From Tetrapyrgos nigripes (lineage: Eukaryota; Basidiomycota; Agaricomycetes; Agaricales; Campanellaceae): 64,000 nucleotides of DNA. Under the pieces are notes generated by a model. That model did not search any database. It was given only the letters and a program-made list of their open reading frames with translations, and was not told the DNA's origin. Within the stretch, counting starts at the first letter, position 1; each line of letters starts with the position of its first letter. Location of the stretch: positions 31,583 to 95,582 of the forward strand of contig JAACJM010000300.1 in assembly GCA_013368315.1 (NCBI GenBank). Direction: 5' to 3'. This document shows, piece by piece, positions 47,201 through 57,572 of this stretch. Both the position numbers and the translations under genes were made by a program.

Positions 47201-47544
47201 CCGCTGTCATGTACGTCATGTACAGAAGGACCGGAATGAGGTTCTCCCAAAGAAATGTCGATATCATCCTGGAGACCATCATAAGATCCGAAAAAGTCAC
47301 CAGTTGGATCCACCTGCATAGGAATGCCCATCTGTATCTGCTCTGCTTGGGGCATCGCAGTCAAATTACTGAGAAGCGACCCCAGCAGATTTGCAGTCGT
47401 TTCCGGTAAAGTGGGCCCTGGCTGCGAAAACTGTTTGCCGTACGCCTGACAAGCTGGATTCCGAGATTTGCGACAATGTTGAAATATGAAACCTCCTGGA
47501 TATGATTTCCCACAGCCTCCACAGACACTTGCGTTGATAGACAT
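44252..47544 (-). CDS. Plavaka transposase
   Basis: The start at 47544 gives MSINASVCGGCGKSYPGG, a Cys/His zinc-binding N-terminus (CGGC...FQHC...AC). Acidic linkers lead into the transposase core: IIPIIISSDKTQVTVF, AYPVYMTLGNIPKEIRRKPS, ILLGYLPSSSLEHIK, HCPRCTIPR, TPDILHQLYQGVFKHMKLW, HFLNHYVECVKQLGTFDNFN and TEYTERLHIDMAKDAYR. The last exons carry HLAYVEWFSPFT, GYYKISRS, RRLVRSVHLIPCFG and NTDSDRHMYQLFK. All are hallmarks of agaricomycete Plavaka proteins, which are related to CACTA transposases. Five or so exons stay in frame with no lesion seen, so it may be functional. It is transcribed away from the DUF6532 gene across a gap of about 206 bp. Confidence 0.9.
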
Positions 47545-47750
47545 GACAAAGAGGACGGTGTAAAGCAGAGGGGGGGCAGACTTCGAGTTTTTGACTGACT
47601 AGTACAGAGGTAAGGGGTAGTACCTAAACGAGGTAAAGCGGATATTAGTACAGCCGGACAAAACGTCAGCGGAAAAATAAAAAAACGCACAATGATAACA
47701 GCAGCTCCAAGAAGTAAAATTTCACCTCAATCTCAAACCACCACCATCTC
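47545..47750. promoter_or_regulatory. Divergent promoter between Plavaka transposase and DUF6532 gene
   Basis: The 206-bp gap between two outward-facing starts must hold both promoters. A shared bidirectional promoter would keep the two genes co-expressed. No defined box was assigned. Confidence 0.45.
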
Positions 47751-50160
47751 ATGTCTCAGACTCTCAACGACCTTCTCAAGGCGAAAGGACAGGGAATGCC
47801 CACTCTGTCTGCTTCGACAGACGACGATCAATCCGCCCGTGAGTACTACTATCTTCATATTGGCATTCATCAAATCATGGACTCGTCTCAGGGCCTGTAC
47901 GCGAAAAGAAAAAAGACGCATTGAACAACAAGGGTCAGACATTTCTTTTGCTGAACAGTGTGATAAATGACTCACCTCACGAGTGTTCCAGTTTGGCTTG
48001 CCTCAAAGAAGCGGCCCAACAATGCCCCACAAGGCGGCAACGCCAAGCGTCCCAAACAAGCTTCCAAGCCTACATCAAAAGCGAAAGGGAACCCAGCCAA
48101 GGAAGTTGCCACTGGTAAGCAGTCTAGCACTGCAGTCACATCGAAGCCAGATGAGCATCAGTTATTGCAATTACTGCCAGTCACTCACACGTTGTCATCA
48201 GCTGGTAAGCGGGTTCGTGGTACTAAGCAATCTATGCAAATCATAGAGAGCGAAGACAACAACAATGAAGACGTTGAAGAAGACCTCAACCAGTCTGGAG
48301 AAGATGGCAGTGAATTTGACGAAGGGAAGGAAGAGCCTGAGGAGAGTGATGGGGAGCAGTTTAACGTTGACGACGAAGCTTTGAACAATGAAGTAAGTCT
48401 TTGGTAACTTCCAGGGAATAACAACAATACTTACAAGTGCTCTTTTAGCGTGTTGAGACCATCAGAGACGGCAAGAAGAAGAAAAAGGGCGGTGCGGCTA
48501 CTTTACCTACAAGTCATCTGTCATCACTCACATGATCGATCCTAGGCAAAGTCCAAGTTGACGACGACGACATCATTGTCCCTGACATTGACAGCAAATC
48601 AGATGCATCGAGTGCTCTAGACTTGAGCCAGCTTCCAAGTGACGATGAAGATGAGGTCGAGACTCAGCCAAAGCCGGAAAATGTGTGTAATTATTTTTTC
48701 GTTCTAACTTCTAATGCCTCAGTCTGGTTATGATATCCTAGACTCGAAAGGCCTCACGTCGGGATGCTAAATATGACTCTGAGGTATGTCCTCTCTCTTT
48801 CTCTCATTCCAAGGACGCTTCTGACCTCATATGGACTGTCAATAGCGTCCATCAATCAAGCCAGCCCCAACACCTCCAACGCCTAGTACTACCGTCATGG
48901 TGTCTCAGACTCCCAGCACCATAACCACCGGCTCTATTACTACATCAGTACCTTCCAACTCGACTAATACAACGATTGCAAGTAACGGAAGCTCCAATGC
49001 GGTCAGTTAACATTTGTTCATAGTCTAAGTGTATCTACTCATCTAATGCAGACATCCGAGTCATTCAACTCGAATTGGGCGGCGGTTACGCATATGGTTT
49101 TCCCAGCACCAGGGCAACGTACGATCTCCAAGAAGGCTCAATCTCCAGTTGTAAAAGCAGTCCTCGATCTCGCAATCTCTCTTGCCTGTGGTCTAACGGT
49201 GTTTGACAATTCTTTTGCTAATGCAGCGGCACAACTTCAGAACTGCGTCGTTAGCCTCAATGCTGCATGTGCCAATACCCAACAGCCGTTGATTCAGGAT
49301 CGTATCCAACGTGATCCTGACTACCGAAAGCATCTTGTAAATTATGTGAGTTACTATCTTATGTATAACCTCTCGCTCATTCGGAGTTGGTTGGACAGAT
49401 ATTTGGTCGAGTCGGTCACCTGCGCGGTCAAGTTAAGACACAGGCCGCGAAGGTTGTCAGCAGTCAATATGACTTCATGAGGCTTTCAAAGTCTGAACGC
49501 GCTACTGTCGTCAAGAAGCTCATGGACCGCCTAACGTACATTTTCCCTCTTTCTGATGTGCGTCATTTCCTCCCGTTAATGTTTCTATTACTACTGTTCA
49601 CACAATATCTAGCCATCAAATCCGTCAACATGGCGCAAAAATGAGCCTTACCGTCACCAGTGTATTGTCACTGTGCTACACCTTTCGTTCTTCAAGGGTT
49701 CCACAAGCATTGCCAACCGCCACCCGGACAGCTTCACGTCAATTAGTTCTGACGACAACCGAAAGGAAATCCCAAAATCCATGCTAGCTCTGGCTGGTAC
49801 GGCGGTGAGTATGAGACGATCTATTTTAAGAGCTTAAGCATTCCTAACGCCGTCTGCAGATTTTCGCGGCGTTGAAGGAGTGGGAGACTGGTGACCAGGT
49901 TGAGGAGGACTTTTCGGCAAAGGTGTTCGTCGAAGAATATAACAAGCACCTCACCATGCTTGAAGGGAAGATCCTGCGTCCGGATAACAGTGGTAAAGAG
50001 AAGTACCATCGTCTTATGGCACACCTTTACGAGCAAGCCAGGTAAGCCTTTAACTGACCTTAACGGAGCTTGAGTATTGACGATGAGAACTAGCAAAAAA
50101 TCCTCTTCCGCTTCGATCGGTTCCAAGCTTCCCGATATCGACTTTGATGCTATGGAGTAG
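47751..50160 (+). CDS. DUF6532-like accessory protein of the Plavaka element
   Basis: Starts MSQTLNDLLKAKGQGMP at 47751. About ten exons encode a basic/acidic low-complexity N-terminal half (Lys-rich, then Asp/Glu-rich near 48240-48400, Thr/Ser-rich near 48870-49000). A folded C-terminal half has PVVKAVLDLAISLACGLTV, IFGRVGHLRGQVKTQAAK, LMDRLTYIFPLSD, SFFKGSTSIANRHPDSF, MLALAGTA and VFVEEYNKHLTMLEGKI, resembling the agaricomycete DUF6532 domain. It ends LPDIDFDAME at 50160. It lies inside the element ends and diverges from the transposase. Its function is unknown; chromatin or transposition accessory roles are speculative. Confidence 0.65.
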
Positions 50161-50459
50161 GGTTGCGGCTCAGCCGAGTCTATCAAGTATGCGATCTATG
50201 TTCTTACTATGCCCGTCCTCTATGTGTATGAGTACGAAATGAATATATGTATGCTCTAACCATGATATTGTCTGAAATAGGCTGTAAGATGGAGTAATAT
50301 CCAAAGAGTATTACTCGCATATATGACTGTTAATGGTCAATATTCGGCAATTTTTTTTTTCCAATGCAAGGGGGGGCTGATGGAAGTGGATCAAATTTTA
50401 CATTATCGTAGAATTGGTTGTATTTCGACGCATTTTGCTCCAATCTGACGATTTCTGAC

Positions 50460-50498
50460 CAATTTAGACCAAATTCGCAGATTGGGTCTTTCCTGATG
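50460..50498 (-). repeat. Plavaka right terminal inverted repeat
   Basis: In reverse complement begins CATCAGGAAAGACCC, matching the left end over the first ten bases and partly beyond. The 2-bp duplication CT follows. Confidence 0.7.
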
Positions 50499-52051
50499 CT
50501 AGCATGTCTAGATCTATGACCTCCCATCTCTTGGACAAAGCGGAGTCCGAGACTGGTTAGAGTCCATGTAGCGTGATAGGATGAGGTGGATCCTAAGAAT
50601 AGAACTGCAAGCTGGATTCATATCAAGAGGGAGATTAAGTATGGTAATGTAGGAGGAGGAGAAAACAAACAAACTCAACTCACGCAATACAACTGCAAAT
50701 CATATATCTTCGGAGGCATAAACGTAAAATCATTCCTCACGAGCTTGATCTGTTTGAACCATTTCCACCCCGCACTCAATTCCGTTTTTGAACTTTCGTA
50801 GAAGACTCTAGGATCATTGGAGTATCTCGAGGCAACGACGCAAACTGCGAGGACTACTGACCCAAAGACATGATCATAATAATGCCTACCCTCCGCGATT
50901 AATCTCTCAAAGGTCGGGCGATGTAGGATGGGAAAAGGCTGTTCAAACGGACGAAAAAGAGGTGGATGAGTGAGGAGAGGAGGTCTGGTGGGGGTAAATG
51001 CGGGTAGGGGGCTGTTCTTGAGGTGGAATTTGCCACTGATAGAATACTAGTTTTAAAACTAAATACGCAACTGCAGAGTTAGATACTACTCACGATGAAA
51101 ATGTTCCAGTAATTGGGTCTTCTTAAGCTAGTAAAAGGCAGTTTGATACCATAACCGTACATTTCATTGACTACGACATCTCCATCCGTTAAAAGCTCTG
51201 TCCAAGGTGGCTGGTCGTGAGTTGGTGTTGAGTCTTTCGCGGATACAGTAGACTCTGTCTCTGTCTCCGCCGCTTGTTCCAAAACTAGACGCTTCAAACT
51301 GTCAGACAAGTCCTCTTCAAAGCTTGGGAAGTCGGAATGAAGCGACGCCGTTGAATCTGGGGGAAGCATGAGACGTTCCAAAGGGGAAGTACTTTTATTT
51401 AGAGGGGGTGAAGAAGTGAGAAGCTGGACTCGCTCTCGGCGGAGCTGCTCTATTTCGTCTTCTAGCATTTTGATTTGCATTGCGAGATTGACAAAATGCT
51501 GATGTACCGTGTCTGTATCTTCAGGGACCACGTAGGGGGGGTTGGAAGACAAAATCGCGAGAACAAGGGTTTTGACAGAGCACTCGTTTCTTGGTACTCT
51601 TGTGAAATAGGAATGGAAAATGAATCAGACTGATTGTGAACGAAAGCAGTAAAGAAACTAACCCTTTTGGAGGCCCACGTTTCTGAAGCACAGACCGTTA
51701 GAGCAGTTCATGATCATGAAACGATTAAAGCTACATACCTTTTTGGCGTTGGCTAGAACATGCGTACATTCGCATCGAAAAGAAATGCAAGTTGAGCAGA
51801 TATTATCAGGCATATTTGCGCTATCACCTAGAAGTGTGTTTGGAATCGTAGAACCCGAGTGCAAAGTTGGAAATCACGCACATTTCACTATAAATAGTAG
51901 CAAGGGATTGTATTTCTGACTTATTCGAGACACATTATGGACTCAAATTGGGCTGACCTTTTCTTTTTCTACAGCCATCACAAGCGTTTTGAACCCTTCT
52001 TTTCTTTGTACGAATAGAATGAGCGGTGGTCGACGTCTCGCCTTCTGACAT
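50499..52051 (-). pseudogene. Zn2Cys6 transcription factor gene, 5' segment
   Basis: Starts MSEGETSTTAHSIRTKKRR at 52051. Exon 1 ends NACDGCRKRK; later exons give NMPDNICSTCISFRCECTHV, the linker KRGPPKG, and SVKTLVLAILSSNPPYVVPED followed by a helix-rich region. The fungal-specific domain begins GKFHLKNS, PPPDLLSSLIHLFFVRLN, LHRPTFERLIAEGRHYYD, then SRYSNDPRVF and WKWFKQIKLVRN, and LAVLFLGSTSSYHATWTL to GGHRSRHAS, where the Plavaka element interrupts. The third zinc-ligand Cys can be supplied by a 10-nt micro-exon at 51878-51887. A 1-bp loss near 50925-50932 (before LHRPTFE) shows decay independent of the insertions. Target genes are unknown. Confidence 0.82.
51878..51887 (-). other. Candidate 10-nt micro-exon of the transcription factor gene
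   Basis: On the minus strand ATAG precedes and GTGATT follows the 10 bases TGAAATGTGC. Joined to exon 1 and to an alternative acceptor at 51820, it gives CRKRKVKCAANMPDNICSTC, which restores the C-x2-C-x6-C-x8-C-x2-C-x6-C zinc cluster. Skipping it leaves only five Cys. Confidence 0.45.
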
Positions 52052-53578
52052 GATGGTGGTAGAAGACAAGTTGGACTTGCAGCAAATTTGGCACAGCCCG
52101 TTGTTTGGATCTGACAGTCGAACCAAACATACGCGTCACCCTTCTCAATCACCATGACCCTGTCTACAGTCGTGTTTCCTGTGTCTTAAGGCTCAAAGGT
52201 GCAAGCAAGGTGAGTATATTTCTCAGCGGTAAAACTTACTCGCAAACTCACCGTTTCAACGTCTGGCTCTCGCCCTACAGCTTCCTCCCGTCAATGAAGA
52301 ACCACTGCGCAACCCGATGACTATGATTGACTGCTTTCGCTCTGCCGCTGCTCAACTGTCCGTCCAGCAGCTAAGGCCTGCCACATAAGTTCTTCTCGTC
52401 TCTACGTAGCTGAAGGTATATTTCTAGACGACAACACCCAACTCATGGCGTCGCAAGCCCTAGACTTTGAGGCTGGAACAGCCTAGTACAGATGGAGGTG
52501 TACGTGCTATGGCTTGGACCGGGTCTGCTTAGGGGCTGCTGTATAGGTGAGTCACGTTGTCTTGACGTCGTCGTCGTATTGACCACTGACGGCCTTTTTC
52601 CAGCAGCGAGTCACTGCATATAAATTCTGTCAAACCTTCTACCACTGCTCTTTTTCGCCGTACCGTTCCCGTTGATAACACACAGACGTCACCAGCTTTT
52701 GGCTTGTTCCGGGGGTACTATTCTCTCGTCGGTGCCTCAACTTTTGCGGCTCTGCAGCTCAGTTGTACTTGTTTATCAGTTGTCCGACGGAGAGAACCCA
52801 CGCACACTACTGCCATGCATACGGTTCCTATATTCGGGCAGGTTTCGAGCGTAGAAAAACAAAGTGACTATTTGTCCGAAGCTTCTTATAGCTACGTGAG
52901 TCCAATGTCCATACTAAAAATATGATAGTACACTGTCTAATATACATGTTTCTTGGCTATTCTACAACATTGTTCGGTGGTACATACATAAATAGGAGTA
53001 AAAACGGAAAGAACGGTCGCCTTCAGGCTCTTATATCGAAGACGAAGAGATCTAGTAGACTACTGGAATGGAGAAGTCCGGAAAATAATGAAGGAATGTT
53101 GGAAAGCTTACTCGGAGGCTCTGCCTCTTCCTTTATGCCGAATGAATGTAGGTACGATCATCGCCATCATGGCATTGACGGATCCAGCTTTTTTAGAGCG
53201 CGCGGATGCTCCTGGATACTCCTGATGCGCTCAATGTCATCCATCCACAGTGAAAGTCGATGGACTCATTCATCAGTCATGATGGTGGCAGGCTTGATTT
53301 TCTCTCAGGCGGCGTTATCGCATCTAGCGGCCGTATATTACGATGGTGGTCGTTTTGATTGATGGGATGATGGAAGCTGACGTCGTGTCTGGAGCTATCC
53401 TAAAATGTAAACGGGAGAGGTACGATGATTGATGAGCTGTCAGCTGAAAATAAAGCTTCGAAAATGACTTACAATGGAGTCCGTGTCCCGGAGAGGAGGA
53501 AGAAGTGAGATAGCTATGGAGTGTGCCGAGCGCTGTGACCTAAAGCTTTGCAGCTGATTTGGGGTGCATCGTAACGAC
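52052..53578. other. Intergenic, nothing recognised
   Basis: Should include the upstream region of the transcription factor gene. A TATAAA-like box at about 52619 is followed by plus-strand frames up to 52925 and 53362, but no domain or splice structure was convincing. Confidence 0.35.
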
Positions 53579-55427
53579 TCAATGGATTTGGTATCCTATG
53601 GAGTGCAGTGAGTTAAGACCCTGAAGGAACCTGGAACCACGTACATCAAACTCCTTGGAACTTTTTGCACTGACATTCACTACTCCCTCTAAATGGACGA
53701 ACGAAATATCACTGACACTTTCAGCGATGTTCCGTGCTTCAAGTACTCGATTCCATTCTGCTCGCGCATTTAATCTGGTAATAATATTCTTCCAGTGAGG
53801 ACAATATTTCGAATATGTAGGAGAGAAGCGAAACCTTACGTTGAAAGCAGACAATTCGTGTAAAGCTTGGAAAGGGAGAAATCCCAAATGAATTGACTAT
53901 GAGACAATATAGGTCAACATCGAATCTGAGAGGCATACAATCAGACTTACATCGTCGCATTCTGGAATCGGGAGCCAAAAGTAATGCAATTGGTCAGTAT
54001 CGCAAATTCAAGGTTATTCGAGAGATCCAAACCCACCTTGACAAAAGTGAATGTCATAACATCCGTGATAGCAGCGATGGATGTAATGCATCCAGTTTGT
54101 ATGGTCACTGTGGACAATGATTCATGATGAGGTGGCATAGACAGAGAGGTATCGTCAGCGTTACTGATCGGATAAAAGATAGAAGAACTCACTAAGAATG
54201 ATCTTGTTCACCACGGAGACTGTTGTGTCGAGTGAACCTTTCCTATATTTTACCTATGTTTATAATGCGCAGTAGCAGAGATAGAAAATGATCAATCAGT
54301 TTTTGAACGCAGTACAGGAAAAGACAATTATAGACCAAGAAAAGGACGGGAAGAGACAGGAGATCCTACTCACCAAAAACCAAATCAAGGATACCGAGAT
54401 TACTACATCACACAACGCTGATACCGTGAGCCATGTTGTTAAAGCCCACATATATTTGGGAACATCTGCGTGTCCGGGGAAAAGACCAACTAAAACTGAG
54501 CTAGTTGCCCCAGCTCCCAGAGAAATAAACGCCAATAAAAAGATAAAGCCAGCGGTGAGATTTGATTTGGTGAAAGTTCGGATACGCCAGCCAAGATAGA
54601 CCTGAACGACAGCTGATATGAAGGCCTACATCAAGGAGATGAGCATGAGTGATGCTGATTATGAATGGGGAGCACCGTACAGTAACGATAGGGTCTTTGG
54701 AGAGAGTAGAACGACAGAATAAGCAAGATATCAGAACCTAGTAGGAAAGACCACGTACCAGCTGCCAAAACTAAGATTTGGAACGCGAATCAGATATCAT
54801 TCAAAGTGCTACAGTTCTCAGATCACCTACGTGTAGGAAAACTGTCTTTTGGGTGCCCTGTACAAATGCTCAGGTTGGGGGACTACCGACGACTAGAGCA
54901 AAACGAACCAAAATCCGTTATGAGAGCTTCCCAGATGATGTCAAAGTCAAACCCCGTATTGGCCGTCTCCACTATCAACAAGACGATAACCTGAAGGGTA
55001 TCCGTCTTTGATTCCGGTCTTTTAGCTAAATCGAGAGACGTACGACAGCTCGAGTCCAGCGATTATCACTGAAGATCATGAGTGGTCAGCAAGCCATTGG
55101 AAGATCAGAGGCGCAAATTTCTTACCGGTGGGGTAGTTGAAAATAAGAATAAGCCTGTTGGAGACAAGGTTGGTCATACAGTGAAAACGCTCGTGTGTAT
55201 AAACCGACCTGCACCACCATAACCTGAAAGACAGTCAGTTCTACTGCAGCAGCCTAGAATTGCGGCAACTTACACCATACAGTATTGCGTTGAAGAAGAC
55301 CCCGATCAACAGCGGTCCAAGGCTTGACACACCTGACTTCAGGCAATGCTTCTCGATATGAAGTATGCGGTACTCACGTTCTCTCTACTCCATGAGCCTG
55401 GGGCTGGGGCACTGGTATGGGGGACAT
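53579..55427 (-). CDS. DUF6534-type multi-pass membrane protein
   Basis: The start at 55427 (MSPIPVPQPQAHGVE) is followed by LGPLLIGVFFNAILYG, the usual first helix. Later exons give QAYSYFQLPH, LAFISLGAGATSSVLVGLF and LTTWLTVSALCDVVISVSL, then TIQTGCITSIAAITDVMTF and NIITRLNARAEW. This is the order seen in basidiomycete DUF6534 proteins, which have about seven helices and end each membrane core with a LNARAxW-like motif. Function is unknown in the family. Exon limits are approximate, and I could not check that every junction stays in frame, so decay is possible. Confidence 0.55.
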
Positions 55428-57572
55428 GGAAGCAAAGGACGATTCTCCCAATACCGAGGCTTTAAAATATAGCAGCTAGACGCCTGTCAGTTGGAGAGGA
55501 AATCAGCAGAGCAGATGTGCATCAAAGTTGGCCTCTATAGAGATGACTGAATACCCCTTCCGGCGCAATGAATGCAAAGTTGCGATCTTGTAGCCAATCA
55601 CGAAAATGATGGGCGAAATATTCTTATGATCACCCAGATCTGGACGTCACGTAGATCCCAGTAGCCAACAGTTGGGTCGTATTAAGTTACACGAAGGATT
55701 TTCTATATTCGTGGTCAGTGAGTCTGCCGACCGACTTTGTCCGATAGCCAGTTAGGAAATCTTCAAGAGTTGGACTGAGGAAACAAGGGTTGGCGTGCGC
55801 TTCCAATGTCGAACTGAGACGAGTTTCGTCTCTAGCGCTGTCGAACAACCACGGAAGAGGAGTGAGGTGGGTTACCAAATGCCGTAAGGTGTTGCGCGTT
55901 GCTACTTACAAACACAGGTTTTCCACGCTACCTTAGTCCGGCAGTATCATTTTAATGCCATTTGGGACCGCACAGGCAGCAGGTACTGCCGATTGGGAGG
56001 CTGATATAAATGACCCCAGTATCAGTTATCCCAGTCCGGTTCTGTATGTTCCAGTGCCAAGCGAGGCATATAAACCCTCAATTGTAAACTTTCCGAGGCC
56101 CGAAGACACATGCTCCAGCTCAGAGTGTAAACCTGCGATGGAAAGATGTTCAGTACTTTTAGTAAAGCTATGTGCTGCCCATCATTCCATTCAAGTATAA
56201 CACTTATATACAAGACCCCTGTAACAAGAGTCTAAAAGACCTGATCTGACCGCAGCTCCTATCGCCATTTCAACCAGCATTTGTTACTGCTGCTTATGGT
56301 CCAGGGTAAATGAACTGTTAAGCTTTCGTCTGTAATGAGAAGTGACGTGTCTTCTTATTCGACGTGTACATGCAAAGTAGTCCAACTTCGAGGACAACAT
56401 GAGCGATCTATTGCAGAAGCTCTTCCAGGCCCACTGATCGATAGAAATTTAACTTCTGTCCTGTCGACCGGCAAGGCTTACACAAGATGTGTTGGGAGCC
56501 TCCAGGTTCAGAACCGCAAGACAGTGCAACTAGTCGTTCCCGAAATGATCCTCGGGATCATCGTGATGCAGTACCGTTCGGAGCGCCACCCGGGTAAGCA
56601 TATCATAATAAGTTAAGTACTTACCGTTTGTTGAACGTTCGCAATGTCGCTCTTATGACAGGTATACGGGAGCGGAACGCCCAGAGGCCGATGTGCGGCA
56701 CACATCAGGGAACGACAACCGATGGATACTTCATCGGTGAATTTGAGTGAGTAGACCGCTGATGCGCAGGAACTCCCGGTGGACTTTTTCACTTTTTCAG
56801 CGGCAGCGAAGATGGCAGTACCTTGACCAGATGAGCTTAATACGATCTTCTTTCTTTTTATCATTCTTTTCTTCAGGAAGTCTTTTGATGCTGGGAAAAC
56901 CCGCTTTCGGAGACGCGTTTGACAATATGAGTGTACGTGGCTTCGAATTCCTTTTCTTATACCCTTGTCAACAGCCCACAATGCTGTCTCATCATGATCA
57001 GTGCTACACAACCTTGTAAATTCTGCAAAATGCTTTCCTCGTCGTTTTAAGACGAATCAACATGGAGCTCTGTAAATGACGCTGGAAGAATTAGAAGTAA
57101 CCCCTGAAGGCCATGAAACTTTGAACCAGATCCTGCTTACATTGCTGTTTGGAGAACGTTGATGGGCCTTTATTCAGCGCTGAATGTCATTTGAGAAGGA
57201 ATGTGCTGAAATAGAGCTCGAGCGACGAGGTGGCACTAGGACGCGTGTTGAGATCTTTTGTAATCAATATGGCACAGACAGATAGATAGATAGATATACA
57301 CCATATGGCCCCTCAGGACTCGGCGTGGTGGCATTGCGTAGTTGGAATATCAATGATATTGCGTTATGGCAAGGGCGAGGCAGTCCCCCTACGCGCAGCC
57401 GCCTGCAAAGACTTTCCGAGCCGAATCACGGCACTTACACAGAAGGCGGCAGGGATTCGTTCCGTCTGGACAAGCATGTAATTAGTATCAGGTATTCGTC
57501 GTCTCGTCCGGTGCAATAAACTAATGACCTCACTATTTACATCATTAGAGAGTACACAACCCGCACCGGCAT
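55428..57572. other. Intergenic, nothing recognised
   Basis: Short frames on both strands show no recognised domain, including a minus-strand frame of 132 codons at 56613-57011. A short GATA microsatellite lies near 57275-57292. Confidence 0.35.

Larger units (their letters stand above)
35024..50498. mobile_element. Plavaka (CACTA-related) DNA transposon, carrying nested E2
   Basis: The ends are inverted repeats starting CATCAGGAAA on both sides, then diverging. They are flanked by a 2-bp duplication CT (35022-35023, 50499-50500). Removing the element and one CT joins the transcription factor codons in frame (..SRHAS + KLGQN..), which confirms the boundaries. Without nested E2 it is about 7.6 kb. 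It carries a transposase (minus), a coiled-coil gene (minus) and a DUF6532-like gene (plus). Confidence 0.85.
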
